Source: Aliamphritea ceti (GTDB lineage Bacteria; Pseudomonadota; Gammaproteobacteria; Pseudomonadales; Balneatricaceae). Taken from it: 64,000 nucleotides of DNA. Location of the stretch: NCBI RefSeq assembly GCF_024347215.1, contig NZ_AP025282.1, positions 3,968,001-4,032,000 of the forward strand, written 5' to 3'. Below the pieces are notes generated by a model, which was given only the letters and a program-made list of their open reading frames with translations, did no database searches and had not been told where the DNA came from. Position numbers and translations under genes: made by a program. This document shows, piece after piece, positions 35,369 through 45,100 of the stretch (the stretch's first letter is position 1; the number at the start of each line of letters is the position of its first letter).

Positions 35369-35683
35369 GTTGACGCTCCCTTACTGTGAAATCCTTTCAT
35401 TGGAGATCACAGCCCGATTTTCTCAGCGTAAAGATCTCTTCCTTATATTTCCCGTCCGTAAAAGATTACTGCCTGCGCACCACCGGAATCACCGGCTGAT
35501 AACTATTTTTTACGTACCACATATTTTTACGTGCTACATAAAAGTAGTTGAATATCTGAGTTTTTCTGTCAGGTATTACCCATAATGAGGCGTGTAATCG
35601 ACATAATTACGATATATCTGAACAACCGCCCCAATCCGACGTGTTATCTCACTGACAGACTAACCAAATAGATAACGGTATAT
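35369..35683. other. Spacer between the two Cache-GAF genes with a 17-bp tandem repeat
   Basis: TTTTTACGTACCACATA (35507-35523) is directly followed by TTTTTACGTGCTACATA (35524-35540), a tandem repeat with two mismatches, about 140-170 bases before the copy-1 start. It may be an operator. Nothing else is visible in this 315-base spacer. Confidence 0.45.
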
Positions 35684-37441
35684 TTATTCAGAAGGCGCTG
35701 AATCTGCCACCGTTTTCTCATGATCAGCATTTTCCAGACAATTCGCTGCAAACCCCGCCAGCGCTTCAACAAAGGCACGTTGCTGATCCCGACTTTCTCC
35801 CTGTGCTTCCAGCAGCACTAAAACACCACGCACATGGCCTGAAACTAGCGGTACCGCAGTTAAGCGTAAATCTGCCGAAAACTGTTTTGCAAGTTCCCCA
35901 AATACCAGCGGATCTTCAGTCAAAAGATCTGCGCACTGAGTACAACGTGACTCTAGTGTTCGTGCGATCACAGAGTCCAGAACTAAAGGAATTTGCTCGG
36001 GGAGGTTAGCTGTAGAAGGAATAGATTTAAATCCCGTCCCGGCCAGAAACCAATGCTGCTTATCTTTAGGGCGATACAACAATACACCTTCATATCCTGT
36101 TATTTGCTGTAAGTCTTTCGTCAACAATTCCATCAGCCCCTCCTGATGACGTTGCTTATTAAGCTGCTCTAACTGACGAATAAATACCCTGAGCGTTTGT
36201 TGCATAACTCCCATAGCAGTCGCCAGTTCAACAATCTCTTTAATCCGTGAACGGTTTTCAATTTGATAACCTAAGTGAAAGCGCTGAATTTCCTGGCTTT
36301 GCCATACCAACCTTTGCAATGCCAGGGTTACCCGTCGGGCAATCCACCAGGTCAGAGGTAGAAACATTAACAGCAATACAAACGCAATCAGCGTGCTGTA
36401 ACGGCGTATATTGTAAGCTTCTGCCAGTAACTCAGGTTCCGGTGTCAGTAGGAGCAACTGAAACTGCGCCTGTGGAATCGGCGCCAGTAATTTCAAAGAG
36501 CCCTGCCACGTCTGATCCATATAGTTCAGATCAAACTGCTTCTCAGCGCCATCCAGCTGAACCGAGGCAAGTGCCAGTAAAGGCTGTTGTAAATCATTAA
36601 TGTGCAGTAAACGCACCCGTTCATCGGTGGCACTGTAAACAGAGTTCGGACGATGATTATAAGCCAGCACGCCCTGGGTCTTATCCAGAATCAGTAAATG
36701 GCTGCTCGGTGTAATATTTTGTTCCTGTACTGAAGCACTCAGAACATCCAGCGTAATATCACCGGCCACTACCGCATTTCCATCCAGACTGGCCTGTGAA
36801 TAAGTCACGCCAACCTTACGAATAAAGAAATACAGATAAGGTTCAGTAAGACGCCCTTCAGCATCAGCTTCTGCAGCCTGTTTGTACCAGCCACGCTGCC
36901 TGGGATCATAGTCAGTAGGCATCAGCTGCATACCGCCAATCTGGTTTGAATCAGCATCCAGAAAAATCCGCTCTATCCCGCGATCTGCTTCTGCATACTG
37001 AATGTTGTCCACTAAAAATGCCGCATTCTTCGGCGCTTCAAAAACATCCCGCATATGCTGATCATTAATAACCCGGACGATAAAATAATCACCGTCTTTG
37101 TAAGCGACCTCAAGTGCTGCCAGTTCGGGCTGATCCTCTAGTGCAGTAACCAGCAAAGGTAGCTGCTGCATGCGTTGTTCAAATGTAGTGGCATTCACCA
37201 GAGGCGTTTTCGTTAAGAGGTGAACTGTTTGTGCAATCGGCGCGTAGCTGCGTTGAAAATCCAGTTCTATTTTTTGGCGGGACTGTTCGAAAACGTCACT
37301 GGCAGCGCTGCGAATTAACTGGCTGGCCTGGTAATAATTGTACAACGTCAGTACGCCGCCCAGGCATAACACCAGAAATAGCGCAAAAGTAGAAATATGG
37401 ATGTGCAGTGGATAACTCTTGAAGCGATACCAACGTTCCAT
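35684..37441 (-). CDS. Cache-HAMP-GAF membrane sensor without output domain (copy 2)
   Basis: Paralogue of the downstream gene: MERWYRFKSYPLHIHIS aligns with MDSWQRLRRCPIHLHIS, and the Cache, second membrane helix, HAMP-like and GAF parts follow in the same order over 585 residues. The GAF domain contains CTQC, absent from copy 1. Again no transmitter domain is present. The frame opens 19 codons earlier, but ATG at 37439-37441 with AGGAGGAAT and the alignment with copy 1 fix the start. The conserved Cache aromatic pattern suggests related ligands in the two proteins. Confidence 0.82.
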   Translation of the reverse strand: MERWYRFKSYPLHIHISTFALFLVLCLGGVLTLYNYYQASQLIRSAASDVFEQSRQKIELDFQRSYAPIAQTVHLLTKTPLVNATTFEQRMQQLPLLVTALEDQPELAALEVAYKDGDYFIVRVINDQHMRDVFEAPKNAAFLVDNIQYAEADRGIERIFLDADSNQIGGMQLMPTDYDPRQRGWYKQAAEADAEGRLTEPYLYFFIRKVGVTYSQASLDGNAVVAGDITLDVLSASVQEQNITPSSHLLILDKTQGVLAYNHRPNSVYSATDERVRLLHINDLQQPLLALASVQLDGAEKQFDLNYMDQTWQGSLKLLAPIPQAQFQLLLLTPEPELLAEAYNIRRYSTLIAFVLLLMFLPLTWWIARRVTLALQRLVWQSQEIQRFHLGYQIENRSRIKEIVELATAMGVMQQTLRVFIRQLEQLNKQRHQEGLMELLTKDLQQITGYEGVLLYRPKDKQHWFLAGTGFKSIPSTANLPEQIPLVLDSVIARTLESRCTQCADLLTEDPLVFGELAKQFSADLRLTAVPLVSGHVRGVLVLLEAQGESRDQQRAFVEALAGFAANCLENADHEKTVADSAPSE

Positions 37442-37780
37442 ATTCCTCCTCCAGGTATCCCTGAATAATAGCGACCACCTGTCGCTTTTGAGTATCATTT
37501 GAACTGCGTACAGCTACTCCGCAATATTCTTAAGATGCTTGTTTTAAAACACTATAATCAAATAACTTTCCAAAAAACCGTGCTACAAACTACGATAAAA
37601 AACGCAATTAATCGAGCCCCTGTCATCTCACAACGACAGAAAAGACTCGATTTAGACATATTAAATTTGAATGATTTATCAGAATCCACTAATACGAGAC
37701 AGAATATACCTGTATAGACGAAAAACCGAAGTTCTGCACACAGCCCTTAAGCACAATAGGACAAAACTCCGGTCATTCAG

Positions 37781-39664
37781 TTAAAGCGAAGTAGCCCCTC
37801 CCCGGAAGCTTTCTGCCACGTCAGCCACTTCTTCAGGTTTACTCAGTGGCAGTGAACACCGGTCCGGGTTACAGATAAACATACTTGCCTGCCCTAACTG
37901 TGGGTAACGGCCGGGCTTTTCAAAATGAATTAACTTACGCGGATGGTAAGCATCAATCCCTGCAGCATATAACTGCTGTGCTGCTTCATTTGCATTCTCA
38001 GCAACCACCGAAAACTCTACATAAGCAGCTGTCATTTGCTCCAGCGCTAAACCAGTTCGGCCGGTAATTCTGCCTTCTCGGGCAAGAATAGAAGGTGCAG
38101 CCACCGCCCTTATGGTTTCCTCAGCAACGGTTTCAAAGCGAGGTAACTTACTCATAATAAAGAGGTCATAAAAGAAGCTGGCAGCCTGCGCATTATCTTC
38201 CAGGGGCTTACGTGGCGGTATAAGATTGGCGGTCGAATCCGGCACTGTACCAAAAAAGCCTTTGTTCTTGCTGTCCAGTAAAGTTGCCAGCGTGCCGTCC
38301 GCGACATTAACAGCTGCATCCAGCCAGTGTTGCTCACCTGTTGTGCTATACAGTGCTAATAAGGCGCGTCCCATACTTGCTTGTGCCCGCAGGAAAGGTC
38401 TCGCCTCTTCGGTATGTGGATGTACCCGCTGATCATCAAGCATTGCCTGATTTTCCCGCGACTGTAACAACCAACCTTCAACCTGCTGCCGGTCCTGCAG
38501 AATAAACGTCGCTGTATCAACCGCTTTTTGCAGATACTCAGGAGCATCAAATGCCTGGGCAGCCAATACATATGCTCTGATTACTTCACCGTTTTTATCC
38601 GTATAAACAGCATGATCAATGGGCGGCACACCGTAGGCCAGGCGCTGATCAGCAGTATCTAGCAACCAGTAATCCTGTGGCCACCAATCTTCAGGCAAAC
38701 CTTCCGGTTCGTCTTTCTGATTAGCGTAATAACCTTTACTGCTATCCAGCATCCAGTCTGTCAGATACATATCAACATTGCGCATCCCTTCACGGAAAGC
38801 TTCATCGCCAGTAATCCGGTAAGCTTCTGCAAAAGCAGTAATTGCATTGACTTGATTGCTAATACGTTTTTCAGGGATTGCCATCAACTTGCTGAAGCGA
38901 GCCGGTACTCCCTGGCTGCCTTCTGCTATTTTCTTGATATAAGCACCGCCCCAAACCGGATCCAGTGTTTCCAGAAACCCTTTACTGGTAGCCAGCGCCA
39001 GGTCACGCAAGTTCTGGTTATCATATAAATGCGCACGGAAATACAGATGCTCTAATCGCGGACCGTCAATTTCAGTATTCAGTCCCCAGCGAGACCAGCC
39101 ATAATCATCATTCAGCGCACGGTCGAGCTGTAACCGTACCTGATCACGAATCTTAGTTAACTCAGTTTCCACCGGCTCAGGTGCAGCAGCATAAGGCGAA
39201 CGGGGATCAGGTTTTAAAGTACCTGCTGTTTGTTTATCGACCAGATCATTGAGGATAGGAATAAAGTTGCGCGGCAGTCGATTACCCGCCATAGCAAATA
39301 CCTGAGTTGCATCAGGTTGCAGAAATGCGGTTGCCGGCCATGCCCAGTCAGAATAACGTTCGCCGATATCCGGACGCGCCTGCGCATCCACGGCAATCGC
39401 AACAAAATGTTTATTAATCAGATCAACTACATTCTGGTTGGTGTAAGTCACACGCTCCATGCGATTACAGGCCGTACAGCCTTCCATACCAACATTCACC
39501 AGAATCAGTTTATTCTCTGATTTAGCTTTATCGAAAGACGTTTTATCCCAGGGCTGCCAGTCAATACCGCCCTCCTGACCAAAGTTAGCTGCCTGAGCTG
39601 CTATGCCAATCAGCATTACGCAAGCTCCCAGCAACCAGCGATATCCGTGTTGCTTCATCCACAT
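37781..39664 (-). CDS. Exported thioredoxin-fold/DUF255-like protein
   Basis: A 627-residue protein with a signal peptide (cleavage near AQA-AN, residue 25). Residues about 35-160 form a thioredoxin fold with Cys63-Thr-Ala-Cys66 (MEGCTACNRME) and cis-Pro near AWPATAF; residues about 175-560 form an alpha/alpha barrel resembling the SSP411/YyaL or N-acylglucosamine-epimerase part of DUF255 proteins. Those are usually cytoplasmic, so export is unusual. GGGAGGA seven bases before the ATG at 39662-39664 sets the start, 28 codons inside the longest frame. A role in periplasmic thiol or sugar chemistry is possible; unknown. Confidence 0.75.
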   Translation of the reverse strand: MWMKQHGYRWLLGACVMLIGIAAQAANFGQEGGIDWQPWDKTSFDKAKSENKLILVNVGMEGCTACNRMERVTYTNQNVVDLINKHFVAIAVDAQARPDIGERYSDWAWPATAFLQPDATQVFAMAGNRLPRNFIPILNDLVDKQTAGTLKPDPRSPYAAAPEPVETELTKIRDQVRLQLDRALNDDYGWSRWGLNTEIDGPRLEHLYFRAHLYDNQNLRDLALATSKGFLETLDPVWGGAYIKKIAEGSQGVPARFSKLMAIPEKRISNQVNAITAFAEAYRITGDEAFREGMRNVDMYLTDWMLDSSKGYYANQKDEPEGLPEDWWPQDYWLLDTADQRLAYGVPPIDHAVYTDKNGEVIRAYVLAAQAFDAPEYLQKAVDTATFILQDRQQVEGWLLQSRENQAMLDDQRVHPHTEEARPFLRAQASMGRALLALYSTTGEQHWLDAAVNVADGTLATLLDSKNKGFFGTVPDSTANLIPPRKPLEDNAQAASFFYDLFIMSKLPRFETVAEETIRAVAAPSILAREGRITGRTGLALEQMTAAYVEFSVVAENANEAAQQLYAAGIDAYHPRKLIHFEKPGRYPQLGQASMFICNPDRCSLPLSKPEEVADVAESFRGGATSL

Positions 39665-39982
39665 GACCGGTTCCTCCCAGGTATTTGAGAATGCCGGACA
39701 GCCTGACGACCGCTTAGCTGCCAACTGCCGGCACGCTTCGCTATTCAATACATATAGAAACTACAGCTTAGCCGAACAACTAAAGCACATAAGTCTGAAA
39801 TAAAAATGAAAACCGGCAACCTTACAGGCCAGCTTCACTGCCGTAACATACTGAAACACATGCCTTTGTAATCTAGCGAGTTGCCTTGCATAAACAAAAC
39901 ATTCAGGGGAATATGAAAAATAGTGTTTCCAGCTTCTATGCCGACCGCTATTACTAACAGTCACTTAACAGAGCAAAGTATT
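39665..39982. other. Divergent spacer, no feature recognised
   Basis: This 318-base region separates the divergent thioredoxin-like and FMN-dehydrogenase genes and must contain their promoters. No repeat, RNA gene or clear operator was seen. Confidence 0.5.
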
Positions 39983-41128
39983 ATGCGCCGATCACTCAAC
40001 CATCAGGCAGCCTGCATAGAAGATCTGAGAATGCTGGCTAAACGTCGCATTCCAAAATTCGCTTATGAATATCTAACTAACGGTTGTAACAGTAATCAGG
40101 CGGTTTCGGCCAACCGCCAGGCACTGGATGCGCTGTATCTGCACCCCAGATACCTGACCAGCTGCGAGACTCCGGAAATCAGCTGTAACCTGATGGGACA
40201 ACAATATGCGGCACCTTTCGGTGTAGCTCCGGTAGGCCTGAGCGGCCTGATCTGGCCCAGAGCATCAGAATATCAGGCACGTGCAGCACATCAGGCCAAC
40301 ATACCTTTTATTCTCAGCTCTCTGGCTAGCATATCTATCGAGCAGGCCGCCGAAAATGCCAAAGATAATTTATGGTTTCAACTCTATCCTCCAACAGTTG
40401 ATGAGATTTGCGAAGATCTCCTCAGACGTACCTGGGAAGCTGGATGCCGCCACCTTGTAGTAACAATCGATGTGCCGTCTCCCGGTTATCGCCCTGCGGA
40501 TATCCGAAACGGTTTATCGGTCCCGCCAAAAATATCAGCTAGAAACCTCTGGCAAAGCATGTGCTGCCCAGCCTGGAGTTTGAATACCTTACGTAACGGC
40601 GTGCCGCAATTCGCCACTATGGAGCCTTATCTTCCAAGCGATGCAAACTTAGCAGACGTAGCCCATTACATTCGTAATACTCTAAAAAAAGTGGTCGACC
40701 TGCCAACTCTGAAAGCTATTCGGAAAATGTGGCAAGGAAAACTGATCGTTAAAGGCATTCTCACTGCTGATGATGCCAAACGGGCAATCGGTGCTGGCGC
40801 TGATGGCTTAATCATTTCTAATCACGGCGGCCGGCAGTTAGACGCAGCAATTCCCAGCCTGCACGCCCTTGCTAAAATTCGTAGCAGTATCGGCTCAGAC
40901 ACATCATTAATGGTGGATGGCGGCGTTGAAACAGGAGTAGATCTTGCCCGCTATCTGGCAAACGGGGCTAATGCTGTTTTTGCTGGTCGGGCCTTCATGT
41001 ACGGTATGGGAGGATTAGGAGAGGCAGGAGCAACACACACCATTGAAATATTTCAACGGGAACTGCAACAAGTTATGGAGCAACTGCGCTGCCCTGCTAT
41101 TGCCGATTTACCTAGGTTTCTAAAGTAA
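39983..41128 (+). CDS. FMN-dependent 2-hydroxy-acid dehydrogenase/oxidase (LldD family)
   Basis: A 381-residue TIM-barrel flavoprotein of the lactate/glycolate/mandelate dehydrogenase family. Conserved features are FAYEYLTNGC near 25, the FMN and substrate contacts in LWFQLYPP near 130, TIDVPSPGYR near 160, LIVKGIL near 250 and the catalytic SNHGGRQLDAA His near 280, then VDGGVETGVDL and VFAGRAFMYG. A longer frame begins 20 codons earlier, but homology starts at MRRSLNHQAACIEDLR, so ATG 39983 is chosen; its ribosome binding site is weak. L-lactate is only one possible substrate. Confidence 0.88.
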   Translation: MRRSLNHQAACIEDLRMLAKRRIPKFAYEYLTNGCNSNQAVSANRQALDALYLHPRYLTSCETPEISCNLMGQQYAAPFGVAPVGLSGLIWPRASEYQARAAHQANIPFILSSLASISIEQAAENAKDNLWFQLYPPTVDEICEDLLRRTWEAGCRHLVVTIDVPSPGYRPADIRNGLSVPPKISARNLWQSMCCPAWSLNTLRNGVPQFATMEPYLPSDANLADVAHYIRNTLKKVVDLPTLKAIRKMWQGKLIVKGILTADDAKRAIGAGADGLIISNHGGRQLDAAIPSLHALAKIRSSIGSDTSLMVDGGVETGVDLARYLANGANAVFAGRAFMYGMGGLGEAGATHTIEIFQRELQQVMEQLRCPAIADLPRFLK

Positions 41129-41134
41129 ACTAGC

Positions 41135-41174
41135 AAAAAAAAGCCCTTCTCCGGTCGTCACGAAGAAAGGCTTT
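41135..41174. terminator. Bidirectional terminator between FMN dehydrogenase and zntA
   Basis: AAAGCCCTTCT (41140-41150) pairs with AGAAAGGCTTT (41164-41174) with one mismatch, and eight A precede it, giving T8 on the minus strand. It lies between two convergent genes. Confidence 0.7.
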
Positions 41175-41218
41175 GGTTCAACTCATAAGTGAATCCTGTT
41201 CAGGCTGTCAGCCAAACA

Positions 41219-43546
41219 TTAGGTCTTTTTTAATAGCCTCAAACCGTTTGCCACCACAAGAAGGCTGGCACCTACATCAGCAAAAACAGCCATCCACATA
41301 GTGCCCAGACCGATCATTGTTAACACCAGAAAGATGCCTTTTATACCTAACGCCAATGCAATATTTTGCGCCAATATATTACGGGTCCCCTGAGACAATC
41401 GAACAAAAGCCGGAATTTTACGCAGATCATCATCCATCAAAGCAACATCCGCTGTTTCAATGGCGGTATCTGTGCCCATAGCTCCCATGGCAAAACCTAT
41501 TTCAGACTGTGCCAAAGCAGGCGCATCATTAATGCCATCGCCAACCATTCCCACTGCACCGTCAGTCGCAAAGTTTTTAACCGCTGTCAGTTTATCTTCC
41601 GGTAACTGATTACCGCGGGCTTCATCAATGCCTACCTGAGCAGCAATTGCCCTGGCAGTATGTGGGTTATCACCTGTTAGCATTGCGGTTTTAACCCCCA
41701 ATGCATGCAACTCAGCAATCGCCTGCTGACTGGATTCCTTAACTGTATCAGCCACGGCAAACAAGCCAAGAATACGACTCTGATCAGCCAGCATAACAAC
41801 TGTTTTGCCTTGCTGTTCAAGTTCATTCAAACGCATCTGAAGCTCAGTATTATTCAGCTGCAACTCATCAATCAGACGCTGATTACCCAGATGATACTGC
41901 TCACCGTCTATCTCCCCCTGAACACCGCGCCCAAGCACAGCAGCAAAATTTACTATCTCCAGATGCTGTTGCGGCATAGTTTCAGCCTTAACAATCGCTA
42001 CAGACACCGGATGATCAGAACGTCCGGCCAGACTGGCTGCTAATGTTTTCACCTGTTCTTCAGACAGTTTTGTATCCCAGGATTGAAAATCAGTCAGTAC
42101 CGGTTTGCCGTGAGTAATGGTGCCGGTTTTATCCAACGCCAACCATTTCAGTAAGCGCCCCTGCTCCAGATACACACCACCTTTAATCAGAATTCCCTGA
42201 CGGGCAGCCGCTGCCAAACCGCTGACAATGGTTACAGGAGTAGAAATCACCAACGCACAGGGACAGGCAATTACCAACAGCACCAGCGCTTTATAAATCC
42301 AGTCTTGCCAACCTCCACCGAGAAACAAGGGGGGCAATACAGCTACGGCGAATGCAACAATAAACACGATTGGTGTATAAATCTTTGCAAACTTATCCAC
42401 GAAGCGTTGAGTAGGCGCTTTAGTCCCCTGAGCCTCCTCTACCGCATGGATAATACGTGCCAGAGTAGTCTGACCCGCAGCCGCAGTAACCTTATATTCG
42501 AATGAACCGGACTCATTAATCGTACCGGCAAACACAGCATCGCCAACCGTTTTATCCACAGGTAAACTTTCACCGGTAATTGGCGCCTGATTAATACTTG
42601 ATGCACCGGCAACCAGTTCACCATCCAGACCAATACGCTCACCCGGTTTAACCCGCACCACGTCATCAATCGCAACCGTTTTAGCATCCACGTCCTGCCA
42701 GCTACCATCAGTCTGCCTGACCGTAACCCGTTCAGGAGTCAGCTCCATTAAGCCAGCAATCGCATTACGTGCCCGATCCAGAGACTTAGCTTCAATCAAC
42801 TCAGCAATGGTAAACAACACCATTACCATCGCAGCTTCCGGCCATTCTCCCAAAATAGCAGCACCGGTAACCGCAATGCTCATTAAAGCATTAATGTTCA
42901 TATTGCCGTTTTTCAACGCCACCCAACCTTTTTTATAGGTCGTTCCACCACACATCACAATGGCAACCAACGCCAGGGCTGCAGCGGTCCAATCGGGAAT
43001 AAGTGCACTTTCAATCCAACCAACCGCCTCTGAAGCAACGGCGATTAGCGCGGCAATTATCAACGGCCACCAGGGCTTTTGTTCCTGCTCAACAGCACCT
43101 AACTCGCCACTGGCATCCGGCAGTTCCGGATCAAAATCCAGCGAGCGTACAGCAGCCAGTACGTCATCCAGACTGCCCTCTGTATGAACAACAGTAAGTA
43201 CCCGCTGCATAAGATTAAATTCCATGCTGCTAACACAATCCATAGCGCCCAGCTTCTTACGGATCATGCTTTCCTCTGTCGGACAGTCCATCTGCATAAT
43301 ACGCATAGAGGTCTGCACACCGCCGTCTACTTTTGTTTGCCCACCAACACTGGTCAGCCCAATAGCCGGTGCACTGCAACATCCCCCAGATGCATCTTCT
43401 TGATTCACTACAGGCTCAGTTGTTACTGAACCACAGCAACCAGATGAAATTTCAGGCTTAGCCACGGCAACATCTGCAATATTTTCTACTGTCACTTTCT
43501 CTTCAACGGCGGTGTCTAACTTGTTTTGATCGCAGCACTTTGTCAT
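41219..43546 (-). CDS. zntA: Zn/Cd/Pb-exporting P1B-type ATPase
   Basis: A 775-residue inner-membrane pump. The N-terminus is unusually Cys-rich (TKCCDQ, SGCCGS, GGCCSAP) ahead of a heavy-metal domain (MRIMQMDCPTEESMIRKKL). Six to eight membrane segments follow, with the ion-binding CPC in LLVIACPCALVISTP, phosphorylation DKTGT, GDNPHTA and VGDGINDAPAL. CPC with MDCPTEE marks the ZntA/CadA group exporting Zn(II), Cd(II) and Pb(II). GGAG before ATG supports the start. It is divergent from cadR, with a MerR-type 19-bp-spacer promoter between them. Confidence 0.93.
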   Translation of the reverse strand: MTKCCDQNKLDTAVEEKVTVENIADVAVAKPEISSGCCGSVTTEPVVNQEDASGGCCSAPAIGLTSVGGQTKVDGGVQTSMRIMQMDCPTEESMIRKKLGAMDCVSSMEFNLMQRVLTVVHTEGSLDDVLAAVRSLDFDPELPDASGELGAVEQEQKPWWPLIIAALIAVASEAVGWIESALIPDWTAAALALVAIVMCGGTTYKKGWVALKNGNMNINALMSIAVTGAAILGEWPEAAMVMVLFTIAELIEAKSLDRARNAIAGLMELTPERVTVRQTDGSWQDVDAKTVAIDDVVRVKPGERIGLDGELVAGASSINQAPITGESLPVDKTVGDAVFAGTINESGSFEYKVTAAAGQTTLARIIHAVEEAQGTKAPTQRFVDKFAKIYTPIVFIVAFAVAVLPPLFLGGGWQDWIYKALVLLVIACPCALVISTPVTIVSGLAAAARQGILIKGGVYLEQGRLLKWLALDKTGTITHGKPVLTDFQSWDTKLSEEQVKTLAASLAGRSDHPVSVAIVKAETMPQQHLEIVNFAAVLGRGVQGEIDGEQYHLGNQRLIDELQLNNTELQMRLNELEQQGKTVVMLADQSRILGLFAVADTVKESSQQAIAELHALGVKTAMLTGDNPHTARAIAAQVGIDEARGNQLPEDKLTAVKNFATDGAVGMVGDGINDAPALAQSEIGFAMGAMGTDTAIETADVALMDDDLRKIPAFVRLSQGTRNILAQNIALALGIKGIFLVLTMIGLGTMWMAVFADVGASLLVVANGLRLLKKT

Positions 43547-43576
43547 GGCGATTCTCCAGAACTTAACTTATGCTTG

Positions 43577-43610
43577 GCATTAAACACCCTGAAGTGACTT
43601 TAGGGTCAAC
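43577..43610 (-). promoter_or_regulatory. CadR-controlled zntA promoter with 19-bp spacer
   Basis: On the minus strand, TTGACC and TTTAAT are separated by 19 bases, the overlong spacer that MerR-family activators correct by DNA distortion. The dyad ACCCT-N11-AGGGT at 43586-43606 lies within the spacer and is the expected CadR/ZntR operator. Confidence 0.85.
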
Positions 43611-43626
43611 ACAGTAGGATAAAAAA

Positions 43627-44097
43627 ATGAAAATCGGTGAATTAGCCAAAGAAACCGGCTGTACCGTAGAAACGATTCGCTACTACGAAAAGGTGGGGCT
43701 GCTACCCAAAGCGATGCGCAGCCAGGAAAATAACTACCGTTACTATGGCCAGAAACATTTGGAACTACTGTTGTTCATTCGTCGCTGCCGCGCTTTAGCG
43801 ATGACTCATGAAGAGATTCAGCAACTGCTTCAGGCCAGAGAAGAACCGGATAACAGCTGTGTCAGCATTAATGAACTGATCGAGGAACATCTTGAACACG
43901 TTCGCGCCCGTATTGAAGAATTACAGGCGCTGGAGTCCCAGTTAGAAATCCTCAGAAGTCAGTGTCATTCAGTGCATGCAGCCCGGGATTGCGGCATTCT
44001 GAAAAAGCTCGACGAAGCGGATAACAATGAATGGCAAACTCCAAAAGCCAGTAATAGCCATGTTGAAGGCAGTCGCTGTCATCATAAAAAAACCTGA
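43627..44097 (+). CDS. cadR: Cd(II)/Pb(II)-responsive MerR family regulator
   Basis: A 156-residue metalloregulator. Residues 1-70 form the MerR DNA-binding domain (MKIGELAKETGCTVETIRYY). The metal-site Cys residues are Cys78 (DNSCVS), Cys113 (SQCHS) and Cys122 (RDCGI), matching the CadR/PbrR pattern, and the C-terminus ends in HHKK, possibly a second metal site. AGGA upstream supports the start. It activates zntA from the promoter at 43577-43610 (family knowledge). Confidence 0.92.
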   Translation: MKIGELAKETGCTVETIRYYEKVGLLPKAMRSQENNYRYYGQKHLELLLFIRRCRALAMTHEEIQQLLQAREEPDNSCVSINELIEEHLEHVRARIEELQALESQLEILRSQCHSVHAARDCGILKKLDEADNNEWQTPKASNSHVEGSRCHHKKT

Positions 44098-44179
44098 AAT
44101 ATGACGCGTTCACGCAAGCTCGCTATTCCGGAGAATCTATACTGACCATCAAGCCAAATAAAAAAACAGGAGTATAGCT

Positions 44180-44446
44180 ATGGCCGGAGGTTGGGCGAAA
44201 GACGGTGCTGTTCAGGATCAGATTGATGCCAGTGTTGAAGATGCTGTTGCACATGCACGCCAGCAACTCCATGAAGGAGACAGTCTGGAGCTTTGTGAAG
44301 AGTGTGACGCCGAAATTCCGGAAGCCCGCCGAAAAGCAGTACCAGGCGTTCATTTGTGTATAAAATGCCAGAGTGAGTACGACAAGCAGCAGGCTAATAC
44401 TGCCAGTTACAACCGACGCGGCAGTAAAGACAGCCAGCTCCGCTAA
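44180..44446 (+). CDS. DksA/TraR-type C4 zinc finger protein (YbiI-like)
   Basis: An 88-residue protein with one DksA-type zinc finger, CEECDAEIPEARRKAVPGVH followed by LCIKC, preceded by a short helix. It resembles E. coli YbiI rather than DksA, lacking the long coiled coil. AGGAGT before ATG supports the start. Role unknown; many such proteins act on RNA polymerase. Confidence 0.88.
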   Translation: MAGGWAKDGAVQDQIDASVEDAVAHARQQLHEGDSLELCEECDAEIPEARRKAVPGVHLCIKCQSEYDKQQANTASYNRRGSKDSQLR

Positions 44447-44518
44447 ACCCTCTGAATAATTTATCCGCAAGCGTTTATGTTATTAACATACCCTGCTCAG
44501 ACACAAAGGAACTGAACC

Positions 44519-45052
44519 ATGAGCACTATCCACATCCAGTATTACCAAACACCAGTAGGTGAACTGATTATTGGTGCTTTTAACAGTGAACTCTGTCTGT
44601 GTGACTGGCGCTACCGGCGTATGCGGGATCAGGTGGATAACCGCTTAAAGAAGTTTTTCAAAGCTGAATATGAACAGCTGACAGATCCAGTGATAGATCA
44701 GACCATTGATCAGTTAGAAGACTACTTTTCAGGCCAGCGCCAGCACTTTGACTTACCGCTGTCACTGGCAGGCTCCGGCTTTCAACAACAGGTCTGGCAA
44801 GCATTAATTAAAGTACCTTACGGCGAAACGTATAGTTATCTGCAACTTTCAGAATTACTTGGTAACCCTAAAGCCATCCGCGCCGTTGCCAGCGCGAACG
44901 GCGCCAATGCTATTTCTATTATCGTGCCCTGCCACCGTATTATTGGCAGTGACGGTTCACTTACCGGTTATGCGGGAGGCCTCCCTGCGAAGGAGAAACT
45001 TCTGAAACTGGAAGGCGCAGAACTGCCCGGACAAACACTCGAGCTGTTTTAA
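44519..45052 (+). CDS. ogt: Methylated-DNA-protein-cysteine methyltransferase
   Basis: A 177-residue suicide repair protein that moves O6-alkyl groups from guanine to its own Cys. The active site IIVPCHRIIGSDGSLTGYAG is intact, preceded by the helix-turn-helix VPYGETYSYLQLSELLGN and ASANGANA. Length and lack of an Ada N-terminal domain fit Ogt. AAAGGAA upstream of ATG supports the start. It follows the zinc-finger gene by 72 bases. Confidence 0.92.
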   Translation: MSTIHIQYYQTPVGELIIGAFNSELCLCDWRYRRMRDQVDNRLKKFFKAEYEQLTDPVIDQTIDQLEDYFSGQRQHFDLPLSLAGSGFQQQVWQALIKVPYGETYSYLQLSELLGNPKAIRAVASANGANAISIIVPCHRIIGSDGSLTGYAGGLPAKEKLLKLEGAELPGQTLELF

Positions 45053-45100
45053 TTAAACCCGATGATGACTGCGCCATAACTAACGTTAAAGCGACCGTCA

